DNA from: CALNXN01 sp942490645
GTDB lineage: Bacteria; Pseudomonadota; Alphaproteobacteria; Rhodobacterales; Rhodobacteraceae
Reading direction: 5' to 3'
NCBI GenBank assembly: GCA_942490645.1
Contig: CALNXN010000003.1
Coordinates: 1-31,924 of the forward strand
DNA length: 31,924 bases
Numbering within the stretch: the stretch's first letter is position 1; every line of letters begins with the position of its first letter. Below, piece after piece: positions 25,344 through 31,924 of the stretch. The translations under genes were made by a program, and so were the position numbers. The notes beneath the pieces were generated by a model. It made no database searches and had not been told where the DNA came from. It saw only the letters and a program-made list of their open reading frames with translations.

Positions 25344-26992
25344 AGGACGTATTCGACATACCTCAGGTGCCTCTGCGCCCCGCCAGCGACGTGATGCGGC
25401 TCAAGCGGATGGGGGCGATGTTCCCCACGCGCCTGTCATTTCTCCGCACGCTGATGCGGCGTCTTGCCGCCGAACGGGCGCAAATCACGCGGCAGACGTG
25501 GGCCATGTGCGACGAGGGGTTCGGCCACGCGGTCTTTAGCCTTGATCTGGGCGGGCATACCTATTCGCTGGTGGCGGTGTCCATTGATCTGCCCGCAGAT
25601 CAGCGCACCGACCGGGTGATCGCGACCGCATGGGACACCAGTTATGTGCTCTACGATGGCGTGCCGGATGCACAAGAGGTGGCGCGAATATGCGCCAATG
25701 CGCCCTTGCAGGAGGCCGGTCGCTTTACCGAGCGGGATCTGGTGCTGAGCCGGGCCAACAAGTCGGTCCGCCTTTTTGCCCATGTCACGGACGCGTTGCG
25801 CGCGGGCCGTCAGCCCGACGCAGATTTCCTGCGCGACGTCGGCTATCTGATGCGCACGACGGCCGTCTATGGAAACGGCAAATTCGGCATCGCCGATCGC
25901 GGTGTGATTGCCAGCCGTCCGGGCCTTGAAGGGCCTTTCATGGCGGAAATGTTGACCGTCTGGCTGATCCGTCATTTCACCCATGCTCTGGCGGAACACA
26001 TCGGCGGTACAGCACTTGATCCGGCGTTGAAACGGCATCTGGGCATTGGCAATTCCACCGGGTTGGGGATGGCGCCCTTTCTGGTCAACCACCCGGTATT
26101 GCTGAACAATTGGATGATGGCACGGGAAACGGCGCTGGCCCGCGTGCGCGCGATCGACGCGCTGGATGCAACACAGATCACGCAATTGGAACAGTTGGCA
26201 GAACGCGCAGCACAGCACCTTGAAGACTGGCGCGTGCCCGATCCCGAGCATCAGGACAGGATTTGCACGCTGCGCGCAGATTGGGCGGTTGCGCGGGCTG
26301 CGCTGGATGCGCGCGCCCTGCAACAGATGCGTCCGCTGGATGCGGCCATTCGTGCGACCGAACGGCACAGTTTTGACGTGCAGGAGTTGATGGTCGCTCT
26401 GGTGTTGGAGCCGTTCGGGGATCTTATCGACGGCTTGGCGGATTGCATGAGCGACCCCTTTGGCCCGCTGACGCAACCCTTTGCCGACACCGGCGCGCTG
26501 CGTCGTGCCATCGAGGCGGAGTGTGGCTGGGCGCTGGCGCTGGACTATGCGGCCCCGCCGGAATGCCAGCGATTTTGGTACGTCAGTGCCGCCAAGCAGG
26601 AACCGCGACTGGGTGACCGCTTTGCCGAGCCGGGCGCGGATTTGGAAAGCCCGCTGGATATTGCACGCCGCATCAAGGCGTTGCATGGCGATCTGCCAAA
26701 TGATCCCGTGCCGCTCGCCGCATTTCTGGCCGACTATCCCGATCACGCATTGGCCGCGTCGCGGGTCGGTATGGCGGGGCGTTACCCTTATGCTGAAATC
26801 CGCGACAACCTGATCGCACAAACCTGTCTGCCCATTGATATGCTGCGCTGCAAACTGGCGTTTTTCGGGGCCAGCAAATTTGACCCGAAATCGGACCGCT
26901 GGACACGGATCACCTTATGTCAGGGCGCGCCTTTGGCCGATGATCTGGGGGCAGGCGGCGACGATTGGTGGCTGCCTGTTTTCGGCGCATGA
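25340..26992 (+). CDS. Unrecognised 550-residue protein of dipeptidase cassette
   Basis: I do not recognise the family with certainty. The product starts at a GTG inside GTGA, overlapping the dipeptidase-like stop, and its own stop overlaps the DUF3726 start (ATGA). It appears soluble, with no signal peptide or membrane helix. Distinctive segments that look conserved are YLMRTTAVYGNGKFGIADRG (near residue 175), LGIGNSTGLGMAPFLVNHPV (near 240), RHSFDVQELMVALVLEPFGD (near 345) and SAAKQEPRLGDRF (near 415). The glycine-rich middle segments could form a nucleotide or cofactor site, but no named motif fits. The overlaps on both sides strongly suggest it works with its two neighbours. Confidence 0.85.
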   Translation: MKDVFDIPQVPLRPASDVMRLKRMGAMFPTRLSFLRTLMRRLAAERAQITRQTWAMCDEGFGHAVFSLDLGGHTYSLVAVSIDLPADQRTDRVIATAWDTSYVLYDGVPDAQEVARICANAPLQEAGRFTERDLVLSRANKSVRLFAHVTDALRAGRQPDADFLRDVGYLMRTTAVYGNGKFGIADRGVIASRPGLEGPFMAEMLTVWLIRHFTHALAEHIGGTALDPALKRHLGIGNSTGLGMAPFLVNHPVLLNNWMMARETALARVRAIDALDATQITQLEQLAERAAQHLEDWRVPDPEHQDRICTLRADWAVARAALDARALQQMRPLDAAIRATERHSFDVQELMVALVLEPFGDLIDGLADCMSDPFGPLTQPFADTGALRRAIEAECGWALALDYAAPPECQRFWYVSAAKQEPRLGDRFAEPGADLESPLDIARRIKALHGDLPNDPVPLAAFLADYPDHALAASRVGMAGRYPYAEIRDNLIAQTCLPIDMLRCKLAFFGASKFDPKSDRWTRITLCQGAPLADDLGAGGDDWWLPVFGA

Positions 26993-27489
26993 GCTGGTCT
27001 GCGAACGAGGTCGAAGGGCTGGCGGCGAAGGCCGCGCGCGGTGCGGGCGCGCCACCGGAACAGGCCGCATGGTTCGGACGCGCGACAGCCGTGCATCTGG
27101 CGCAGGCGCGCGACGATGCGGATATGATGGCTGCATTGAATGCCTTGCCGGGCGGTCCGGTTATCGACGTGCATTTGTCGATCATGGCGCTTTTGACGGA
27201 GTGTGACGCCGACGGTACGGCAACGGGTCATATCGCGGGGCCGGAGGGCTTGGTACGCAGTTATCTGGAGGCGTTGCCGTTCGAGGTGGCGTTTTTACAG
27301 CAAAATCAAGGGGGTACGCAGGTCACGTTGCAAGCTCAGCGTCCGCGCACCACATTGCCCGCCACGCGGTGCAACCTGTCGCCGACCCTGCTGGAGACCA
27401 TGCGCAGCTTGGCTGCGCGCACCTTCGTGCCGGAAACCGAAAGCTCGCGGCAAGCGGGCGCCGGGGCCGGATTGCTCGATAACGACTGA
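26989..27489 (+). CDS. DUF3726 family protein
   Basis: The 166-residue protein begins MSWSANEVEGLAAKAARGAG and ends SRQAGAGAGLLDND, both features I associate with DUF3726, a family of unknown function common in Rhodobacteraceae. It appears soluble. The ATG at 26989 overlaps the previous stop in ATGA. This is the last gene of the coupled cassette; truA converges from the other side with a 10-base gap. Its function is unknown. The tail with glycines and acidic residues is probably exposed or may be part of a binding site. Confidence 0.75.
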   Translation: MSWSANEVEGLAAKAARGAGAPPEQAAWFGRATAVHLAQARDDADMMAALNALPGGPVIDVHLSIMALLTECDADGTATGHIAGPEGLVRSYLEALPFEVAFLQQNQGGTQVTLQAQRPRTTLPATRCNLSPTLLETMRSLAARTFVPETESSRQAGAGAGLLDND

Positions 27490-27499
27490 CGCGCGGCGC

Positions 27500-28276
27500 T
27501 TAGCCGCCGAACGGATCGGCCTCATATTTGACGCCCGCCAGATACAGCCCCTGTGGCGGGCACACTGGGCCGCAGGCCGTGCGGTCGCGGGCCTCGAGCG
27601 CGTGGGCCACATCGCGCGGCTCCCAACTTCCGATGCCAACCTGTGCCAGCGTCCCGACGAAGCTGCGCACCTGATTGTGCAGAAAAGACCGCGCGCGTAC
27701 GTCAAAATGCATCTCTGGTCCTTGCGGCGTGTCCACGCGCCAGATCTCAAGATGGTTGAGCGTTTTCACCGGGCTTTCGGCCTGACAGATCGTGGAGCGG
27801 AACGTGGTAAAGTCATGTTTTCCAAGTAGAAATGCGGCCCCTTCGCACATCGCTTCCAGATCAAGCTCTTGCTTGAGCTGCCAGACCAATCCGGCCTGAT
27901 GGGTCGCGGGCGGACGTCGCATCAGAAGGCGAAAGAGGTACTGCCGCTCTTGCGCACTGAACCTTGCGTGCCAATCCTCATCCACGGCGGCGCAGCCCAC
28001 GATGGCGATCGGATCGGGCTTGAGGTGAAAATTCAACGCTTCGGACAAACGGAATGGCTCCCATTCGCGCGCCATGTCGCAATGGGCCACCTGCGCCAGC
28101 GCATGAACGCCGGTATCGGTGCGCCCGGCGGCGGCGATCTTATGCGCGCGCGGCTCCAGCTTGGCCAGCGCCGCTTCGATTGTGCCCTGCACAGTCTTGA
28201 GCGCGACTTGCCGTTGCCAGCCGACAAAGGGCCCCCCGTGGTACTCGATTTTCAACGCATATCTTGGCATGGGCAT
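27500..28276 (-). CDS. truA: tRNA pseudouridine(38-40) synthase TruA
   Basis: TruA converts uridines 38-40 of tRNA anticodon arms to pseudouridine. Seen: YALKIEYHGGPFVGWQRQ at the N terminus, the catalytic loop AAAGRTDTGVHALAQVAHCD with the essential aspartate, the partner segment RSFLHNQVRSFVGTLAQVG, and the C terminus CPPQGLYLAGVKYEADPFGG. Start: ATG at 28276 (MPMPRYALK) follows AAGG with 7 bases spacing, better than the ATG six bases later; this gives 258 residues. It is intact and divergent from the ycjX-like gene with about 105 bases between them. Confidence 0.96.
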   Translation of the reverse strand: MPMPRYALKIEYHGGPFVGWQRQVALKTVQGTIEAALAKLEPRAHKIAAAGRTDTGVHALAQVAHCDMAREWEPFRLSEALNFHLKPDPIAIVGCAAVDEDWHARFSAQERQYLFRLLMRRPPATHQAGLVWQLKQELDLEAMCEGAAFLLGKHDFTTFRSTICQAESPVKTLNHLEIWRVDTPQGPEMHFDVRARSFLHNQVRSFVGTLAQVGIGSWEPRDVAHALEARDRTACGPVCPPQGLYLAGVKYEADPFGG

Positions 28277-28381
28277 GCGCCTACCTTGCGCGCGCATCTG
28301 CGTCAAATACCTTGTCGGCACTGGCCCTTGTCGCCGCGCCGCATTATGTAGCGGCAAGTCATATGCGGGAGCCTGCGGGTC

Positions 28382-29794
28382 TTGGTCATTTCTACGATTG
28401 CCGACACGGTGCTGCGCCAGATTGAAAACGTGCAGGATACGGTGAATGAAACCCTGTTCGAACCGGTGATCCGTTTGGGCGTGACCGGTTTGGCGCGGTC
28501 GGGCAAGACCGTTTTCATCACCTCGCTGGTTGCCAATATGTTGGACCGCGGGCGCATGCCGGGTCTGGTCGCCGCCGCCGAAGGCCGTATCGAGGCCGCG
28601 TTTCTTCAGCCGCAACCCGATGACACCGTGCCGCGGTTTGAATATGAAACCCATCTGGCCGGGTTGACCGGCAAATCCCCCGTCTGGCCCAATTCCACCC
28701 GCGCAGTGTCGGAGTTGCGCCTGAGCCTGCGCGTGCGGCGCGGTGGGCTGCTGGCCGGGTTTCAGGGGCCGCGCACCATTCATCTGGATATCGTCGATTA
28801 CCCCGGTGAATGGCTGCTTGATCTGGCGCTGTTGGACAAAACCTATGCTGAATGGTCGCAGGAGGTGCTGGACCGCATCGCCGCGCGCCCAGAGGCGGCG
28901 CGCTATCTGGCCCAAGTGGCCGAAACCGATCCGAACGCGCCGCTGGATGAGCCGCAGGCCAAAGTGCTGGCGGATGGGTTTACCACCTATCTCAATGCGG
29001 CACGGGACGCCGGGTTTTACGATTGCACGCCGGGGCGCTTTTTGCTGCCCGGTGATCTGGCCGGCTCGCCCGTGCTGACCTTTGCGCCGCTGCCGGGCGG
29101 GGAGGGGCCGCGCAAATCCCTGATCCGCGAAATGGCGCGCCGCTACGAGGCCTATAAATCACAAGTCGTGCGTCCGTTTTTCCGCGATCATTTCGCCCGC
29201 ATCGACCGTCAGGTGGTGCTGGTCGATGCGTTGGGGGCGATCCATAAAGGGCCGCGCGCGGTCGAAGACATGCGTCACGCGATGGCAGATATCCTTGGGG
29301 CGTTTCGCCCCGGTCGCAACGCCTTTCTGACCAAGCTCTTTCAGGGGCGGCGGGTCGAAAAAATCCTCTTTGCCGCGACCAAGGCCGACCATTTGCACCA
29401 CACCCAGCACGCGCGCCTGACGGCGATCATGGAAGCATTGGTGCGCAACGCCGCGGATCGCGCGCAATTTGCCGGCGCGCAGACCGCAGCCCTTTCTATC
29501 GCGGCGCTGCGTGCCACCACCGAAGAGACCCTCACCCACGATGGCCAGACGTTGGAGGTGGTGCGCGGTACGCTGCTGGATACGGGCAAGCCTGCCGCCT
29601 TTTATCCCGGTGATCTGCCCAGCGATCCTGCGCATCTTCTCAAGCCTGCGCGCGAGGGTGCCGCGACATGGCTTGATCAAGACTACAGCGTGATGAATTT
29701 CGCACCCTCTGAGCTTTCGTTGCGCCCCGGTGATGGGCCGCCGCATATCAGGCTCGACAAAGCGGTGCAGTTTCTCATAGGTGACACGCTATGA
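28382..29794 (+). CDS. ycjX: YcjX family P-loop NTPase
   Basis: This 470-residue protein matches the YcjX/DUF463 family, which in enterobacteria is part of the phage-shock/stress neighbourhood and binds GTP. Walker A is GLARSGKT (residues 36-43), a switch-like DIVDYPGEW follows at about 137-145, and the guanine-specificity motif appears as ATKADHL. LGVTGLARSGKTVFITSLV is highly typical. The start appears to be TTG at 28382, with GGGAG 10 bases upstream; the first ATG in the gap (28363) is in another frame. Its stop overlaps the GNAT gene (ATGA). With the next two genes it forms a tightly coupled operon. Confidence 0.92.
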   Translation: MVISTIADTVLRQIENVQDTVNETLFEPVIRLGVTGLARSGKTVFITSLVANMLDRGRMPGLVAAAEGRIEAAFLQPQPDDTVPRFEYETHLAGLTGKSPVWPNSTRAVSELRLSLRVRRGGLLAGFQGPRTIHLDIVDYPGEWLLDLALLDKTYAEWSQEVLDRIAARPEAARYLAQVAETDPNAPLDEPQAKVLADGFTTYLNAARDAGFYDCTPGRFLLPGDLAGSPVLTFAPLPGGEGPRKSLIREMARRYEAYKSQVVRPFFRDHFARIDRQVVLVDALGAIHKGPRAVEDMRHAMADILGAFRPGRNAFLTKLFQGRRVEKILFAATKADHLHHTQHARLTAIMEALVRNAADRAQFAGAQTAALSIAALRATTEETLTHDGQTLEVVRGTLLDTGKPAAFYPGDLPSDPAHLLKPAREGAATWLDQDYSVMNFAPSELSLRPGDGPPHIRLDKAVQFLIGDTL

Positions 29795-30240
29795 CGGACA
29801 TCGACATTTCCCCCGCGCGCACGCTGGATGCAGGCACTGTTGGCCGCATCCTGTCTGAAAACAATGACTTGATGCCTTGGCTCCCGCGCATTCACACGGC
29901 CGCCGAAGAAATCATGTACGCCGATCAGATGATCGACGCAGGCTGGGTCAACGTGGCGCGCAAAGACGGCAAGGTCGTGGGGTTTCTGGCCCGCTGGGAT
30001 CATGAGATCGTCGCGCTTTACGTGCTGCCTGACGAGCATGACAACGGTATCGGAACCGCGCTTTTGAACGTAGCCAAGGAAGACTGCGCGCATTTGGGAT
30101 TGTGGAGCTATCAGGCCAATTCTGCCGCCACACGCTTCTATGACAAACGCGGTTTCAAACAGGTGGCCCGCACAGATGGTTCCTCCAACGACGTGGGGCT
30201 GGCCGACATTCGCTTTGAATGGGCGAAAGGGGCGGAATGA
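29791..30240 (+). CDS. GNAT family N-acetyltransferase
   Basis: The 149-residue product has the GNAT acetyl-CoA pocket: strand IVALYVLPDEHDNGIGTALL, with the NGIGTA loop matching the Q/R-x-x-G-x-A/G motif, and the C-terminal NSAATRFYDKRGFKQVAR typical of the family. It would acetylate an amine of a small molecule or protein; the acceptor is unknown. It overlaps ycjX by four bases upstream and the ycjF-like gene downstream, so it is inserted between two genes usually paired directly. This suggests a shared function or conserved co-expression. Confidence 0.92.
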   Translation: MTDIDISPARTLDAGTVGRILSENNDLMPWLPRIHTAAEEIMYADQMIDAGWVNVARKDGKVVGFLARWDHEIVALYVLPDEHDNGIGTALLNVAKEDCAHLGLWSYQANSAATRFYDKRGFKQVARTDGSSNDVGLADIRFEWAKGAE

Positions 30241-31241
30241 TGGCCAAGGGCCCCGTCCTTATCGAATTGGATCAGGCTGAAACCGGTCCCAAAGTTGCCG
30301 ATGCCCCGCAGGTGCCAGAACTGACCGAACCGGCCCTTCAGGGCCGCGCCATGCAGCAGGTCGTGCAGCTCGCAGCGCGCCGTCCCTCGCGGTTGGTGCG
30401 GTGGTTTTGGGCGCTGACGGTGGCTTTGCTGGGCGCTGTGGTCTCCATCGCCGCATGGGATTTCGTGACTGGCCTGATCGAACGCAATGCGATTCTGGGT
30501 TGGGGCATAAGCGCGCTTTTTGGGGCGTTCTTGCTGGTTTTAGTGGCCATTTCGGCCCGCGAACTGGCCGCTTTTGGCCGTTTGACGCGTCTGGACGGTC
30601 TGCGCCAGACAGCCGATCAAGCACTTGCCGATGATGATCTGACCGCCGCACGAACTGCGGCCGATGCCTTGGTGCGGCTTTACCAATCGCGCGAAGACAC
30701 CCGCTGGGGACGTGACCGATTTGCCGAGTTGCGTGGCGATCAGCTGGATGCCGGTGCACTGTTGGCCCTGGCCGAACAGGAGGTTCTGGCCCCGCTTGAT
30801 ATCGCCGCCCGGCGCGAGGTCGAAGCCGCAGCACGACAGGTGGCGACCGTCACCGCACTGGTGCCGATTGCGCTGGCGGATGTGTTCGCCGCCGCCACGG
30901 CCAATCTGCGCATGATCCGCCGCATCGCCGAGGTTTACGGCGGACGGTCGGGGTTTCTGGGCGGCTGGCGCCTGACCCGCGCGGTGCTGTCGCATCTGGT
31001 GGCAACAGGGGCCGTGGCCGTCGGCGATGACATGCTGGAGCCAATCCTGGGCGGGTCGATCCTCGGGAAGCTCTCGCGCCGGTTCGGCGAGGGGTTGGTC
31101 AATGGTGCGCTGACCGCACGCGTGGGCGTCGCCGCGATGGAAGTCTGCCGTCCGCTGCCGTTCAGCGCACAGGCTAAGCCCAAAGTGCGCGACATCATCA
31201 AAGGCAGCCTTGGCGGATTGTTCGGTCAGGCTAAATCCTGA
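30237..31241 (+). CDS. ycjF: YcjF/TIGR01620 family inner-membrane protein
   Basis: The 334-residue product fits the YcjF (DUF697, TIGR01620) family. It has a cytoplasmic N-terminal part, two membrane helices at about 56-79 (WFWALTVALLGAVVSIAAWD) and 86-107 (ILGWGISALFGAFLLVLVAI), and a helical C-terminal domain. The latter includes LADVFAAATANLRMIRRIAE and GGSILGKLSRRFGEGLVNGA, where family members carry the conserved DUF697 region. The start is the first of two adjacent ATGs at 30237, overlapping the GNAT stop. YcjX and YcjF commonly occur together. The frame ends 27 bases before the next gene. Confidence 0.9.
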   Translation: MMAKGPVLIELDQAETGPKVADAPQVPELTEPALQGRAMQQVVQLAARRPSRLVRWFWALTVALLGAVVSIAAWDFVTGLIERNAILGWGISALFGAFLLVLVAISARELAAFGRLTRLDGLRQTADQALADDDLTAARTAADALVRLYQSREDTRWGRDRFAELRGDQLDAGALLALAEQEVLAPLDIAARREVEAAARQVATVTALVPIALADVFAAATANLRMIRRIAEVYGGRSGFLGGWRLTRAVLSHLVATGAVAVGDDMLEPILGGSILGKLSRRFGEGLVNGALTARVGVAAMEVCRPLPFSAQAKPKVRDIIKGSLGGLFGQAKS

Positions 31242-31268
31242 TATGTCGACCATCCGAAAGGACGTTTC

Positions 31269-31924
31269 ATGGAAAGCTTTGCCGCTGATCTGGCCACAAT
31301 GGTGCGCACCCCGCTGGAGCCGTCACACGTCGCGGCGATGCACAAAATCGGCACGGTCAACGACTTCAAAGCCGGCGATATGGTGCAAAGTCCAGGCGGC
31401 GCCAGCGTGCTGTTTCACTACCTGCTCGAGGGCGAGTTGGAGGCGATCGACCCACTGACGCTTGCGCGCACCGGGATTGCCACGTTGGGGCCGGGGCAGT
31501 TTTTCGGCGACGTGCAGTTTCTGTCCGGCGGTGTCTCATTGATGGGTGCGCGCGCAGTGTCCGATTGCCGCGTTTTATGCGTCCCACGCGACGCGATGCT
31601 CAAGCTGATGTCGGATGTGCCCGAGATCAGCGATATCGTCGTGACCGTCTTTGCCGCGCGCCGTCGCCGGGCGCTGGACGCCAATGATTCCGGCCTGACA
31701 TTGATCGGATCAGAGCAAAGCCGCGACATCCGCCACGTGGCCAGCTTTGCCGCGCGCAACCGCATTCCCTATCGCGAAATCGCGCTGACTTCGGACGAGG
31801 CGCAGGGATTGGCGGCGGCCTGCGGGCTTGGCGCAGCGGAGCCTGCGGTGATCTTTGGACAAACGCTCAAGATCGACCCGCCCACCCCGCGCGGCGTGGC
31901 CGAGGCGCTGGGGTTCGATCTGGG
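31269..31924 (+). CDS. cNMP-binding-domain protein, likely thioredoxin-reductase fusion (partial)
   Basis: The gene starts at the ATG at 31269 after AAAGGACG and runs off the window; 218 residues are visible. Residues about 18-135 form a cyclic-nucleotide-binding-like beta roll (NDFKAGDMVQSPGG, LLEGELEAID, TLGPGQFFGDVQFLSGG, RVLCVPRDAMLKLM). A second domain follows with LIGSEQSRDIRHVASFAARN, then RIPYREIALTS, resembling the thioredoxin-like segment in fused FAD/NAD(P)-thioredoxin-disulfide reductases. This suggests a protein of cNMP-binding plus thioredoxin-like plus reductase domains, but the reductase part lies outside the window. It is 27 bases from the YcjF-like gene and may belong to its operon. 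Confidence 0.75.
   Translation, partial: MESFAADLATMVRTPLEPSHVAAMHKIGTVNDFKAGDMVQSPGGASVLFHYLLEGELEAIDPLTLARTGIATLGPGQFFGDVQFLSGGVSLMGARAVSDCRVLCVPRDAMLKLMSDVPEISDIVVTVFAARRRRALDANDSGLTLIGSEQSRDIRHVASFAARNRIPYREIALTSDEAQGLAAACGLGAAEPAVIFGQTLKIDPPTPRGVAEALGFDL

Noticed and set aside
25436..26821. Long minus-strand ORF (461 residues)
   Set aside because: Antisense to the 550-residue cassette gene, which has overlapping start and stop with both neighbours; the antisense translation is rich in R, H and Q as expected of shadows.
28363..28381. ATG at 28363 as start of the ycjX-like gene
   Set aside because: It is out of frame with the YcjX reading frame; a TTG start at 28382 with GGGAG upstream fits better.

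Overview
The window looks like chromosomal DNA of a marine alphaproteobacterium of the Roseobacter group (Rhodobacteraceae). Evidence: GC-rich codon use, a DddL-type DMSP lyase, a VPLPA-CTERM surface protein, a TTC38-like TPR protein, a DUF3726 protein, and a ycjX / acetyltransferase / ycjF operon. No tRNA, rRNA, CRISPR array, prophage or intact insertion sequence was recognised.

Left end (1-2850): mostly gene debris. Two minus-strand genes, a hotdog thioesterase and a lipoprotein with an HEMTHV metallopeptidase motif, are broken by several frameshifts. A small cytochrome c carries a single-base frameshift. After it come a GC-rich gap with period-11 GTGCACC repeats and hairpins, then an AT-richer stretch with protein-like fragments in changing frames. 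Then comes parE (minus).

5.1-8.1 kb (plus): VPLPA-CTERM protein with a strong terminator, dddL, an AhpD-like enzyme and a DUF6544-type membrane protein. 8.2-12.4 kb (minus): a class 3 lipase-like protein, two overlapping alpha/beta-hydrolases and a LysR regulator. 12.4-15.6 kb (plus): a DUF4260 membrane protein, a MATE exporter and a TTC38-like TPR protein.

15.6-23.8 kb (minus): a catabolic block. In transcription order: HCCA-isomerase/DsbA-like protein, LysR, hyuA-like, hyuB-like, FAD-dependent oxidoreductase, HpcH/HpaI aldolase and uronate-dehydrogenase-like NAD enzyme. Overlapping starts and stops, or close spacing, suggest co-transcription for an unknown substrate. The hyuA, hyuB and FAD genes carry about twenty reading-frame breaks in roughly 4.3 kb although their protein sequence is preserved across frames. 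This means very recent inactivation or a local run of sequence errors.

23.8-24.36 kb: a 535-base non-coding gap with three DnaA-box-like 9-mers on one strand, an AT-rich segment and a perfect 14-bp palindrome. It could be a replication origin or a DnaA-binding locus.

24.36-27.5 kb (plus): three translationally coupled genes. They are an M19 dipeptidase homologue lacking the first metal-ligand motif, an unrecognised 550-residue protein and a DUF3726 protein. This is the best candidate for an undescribed system. Then come truA (minus), a ycjX / GNAT / ycjF overlapping operon (plus), and a cyclic-nucleotide-binding-domain protein, probably a thioredoxin-reductase fusion, cut by the window end.
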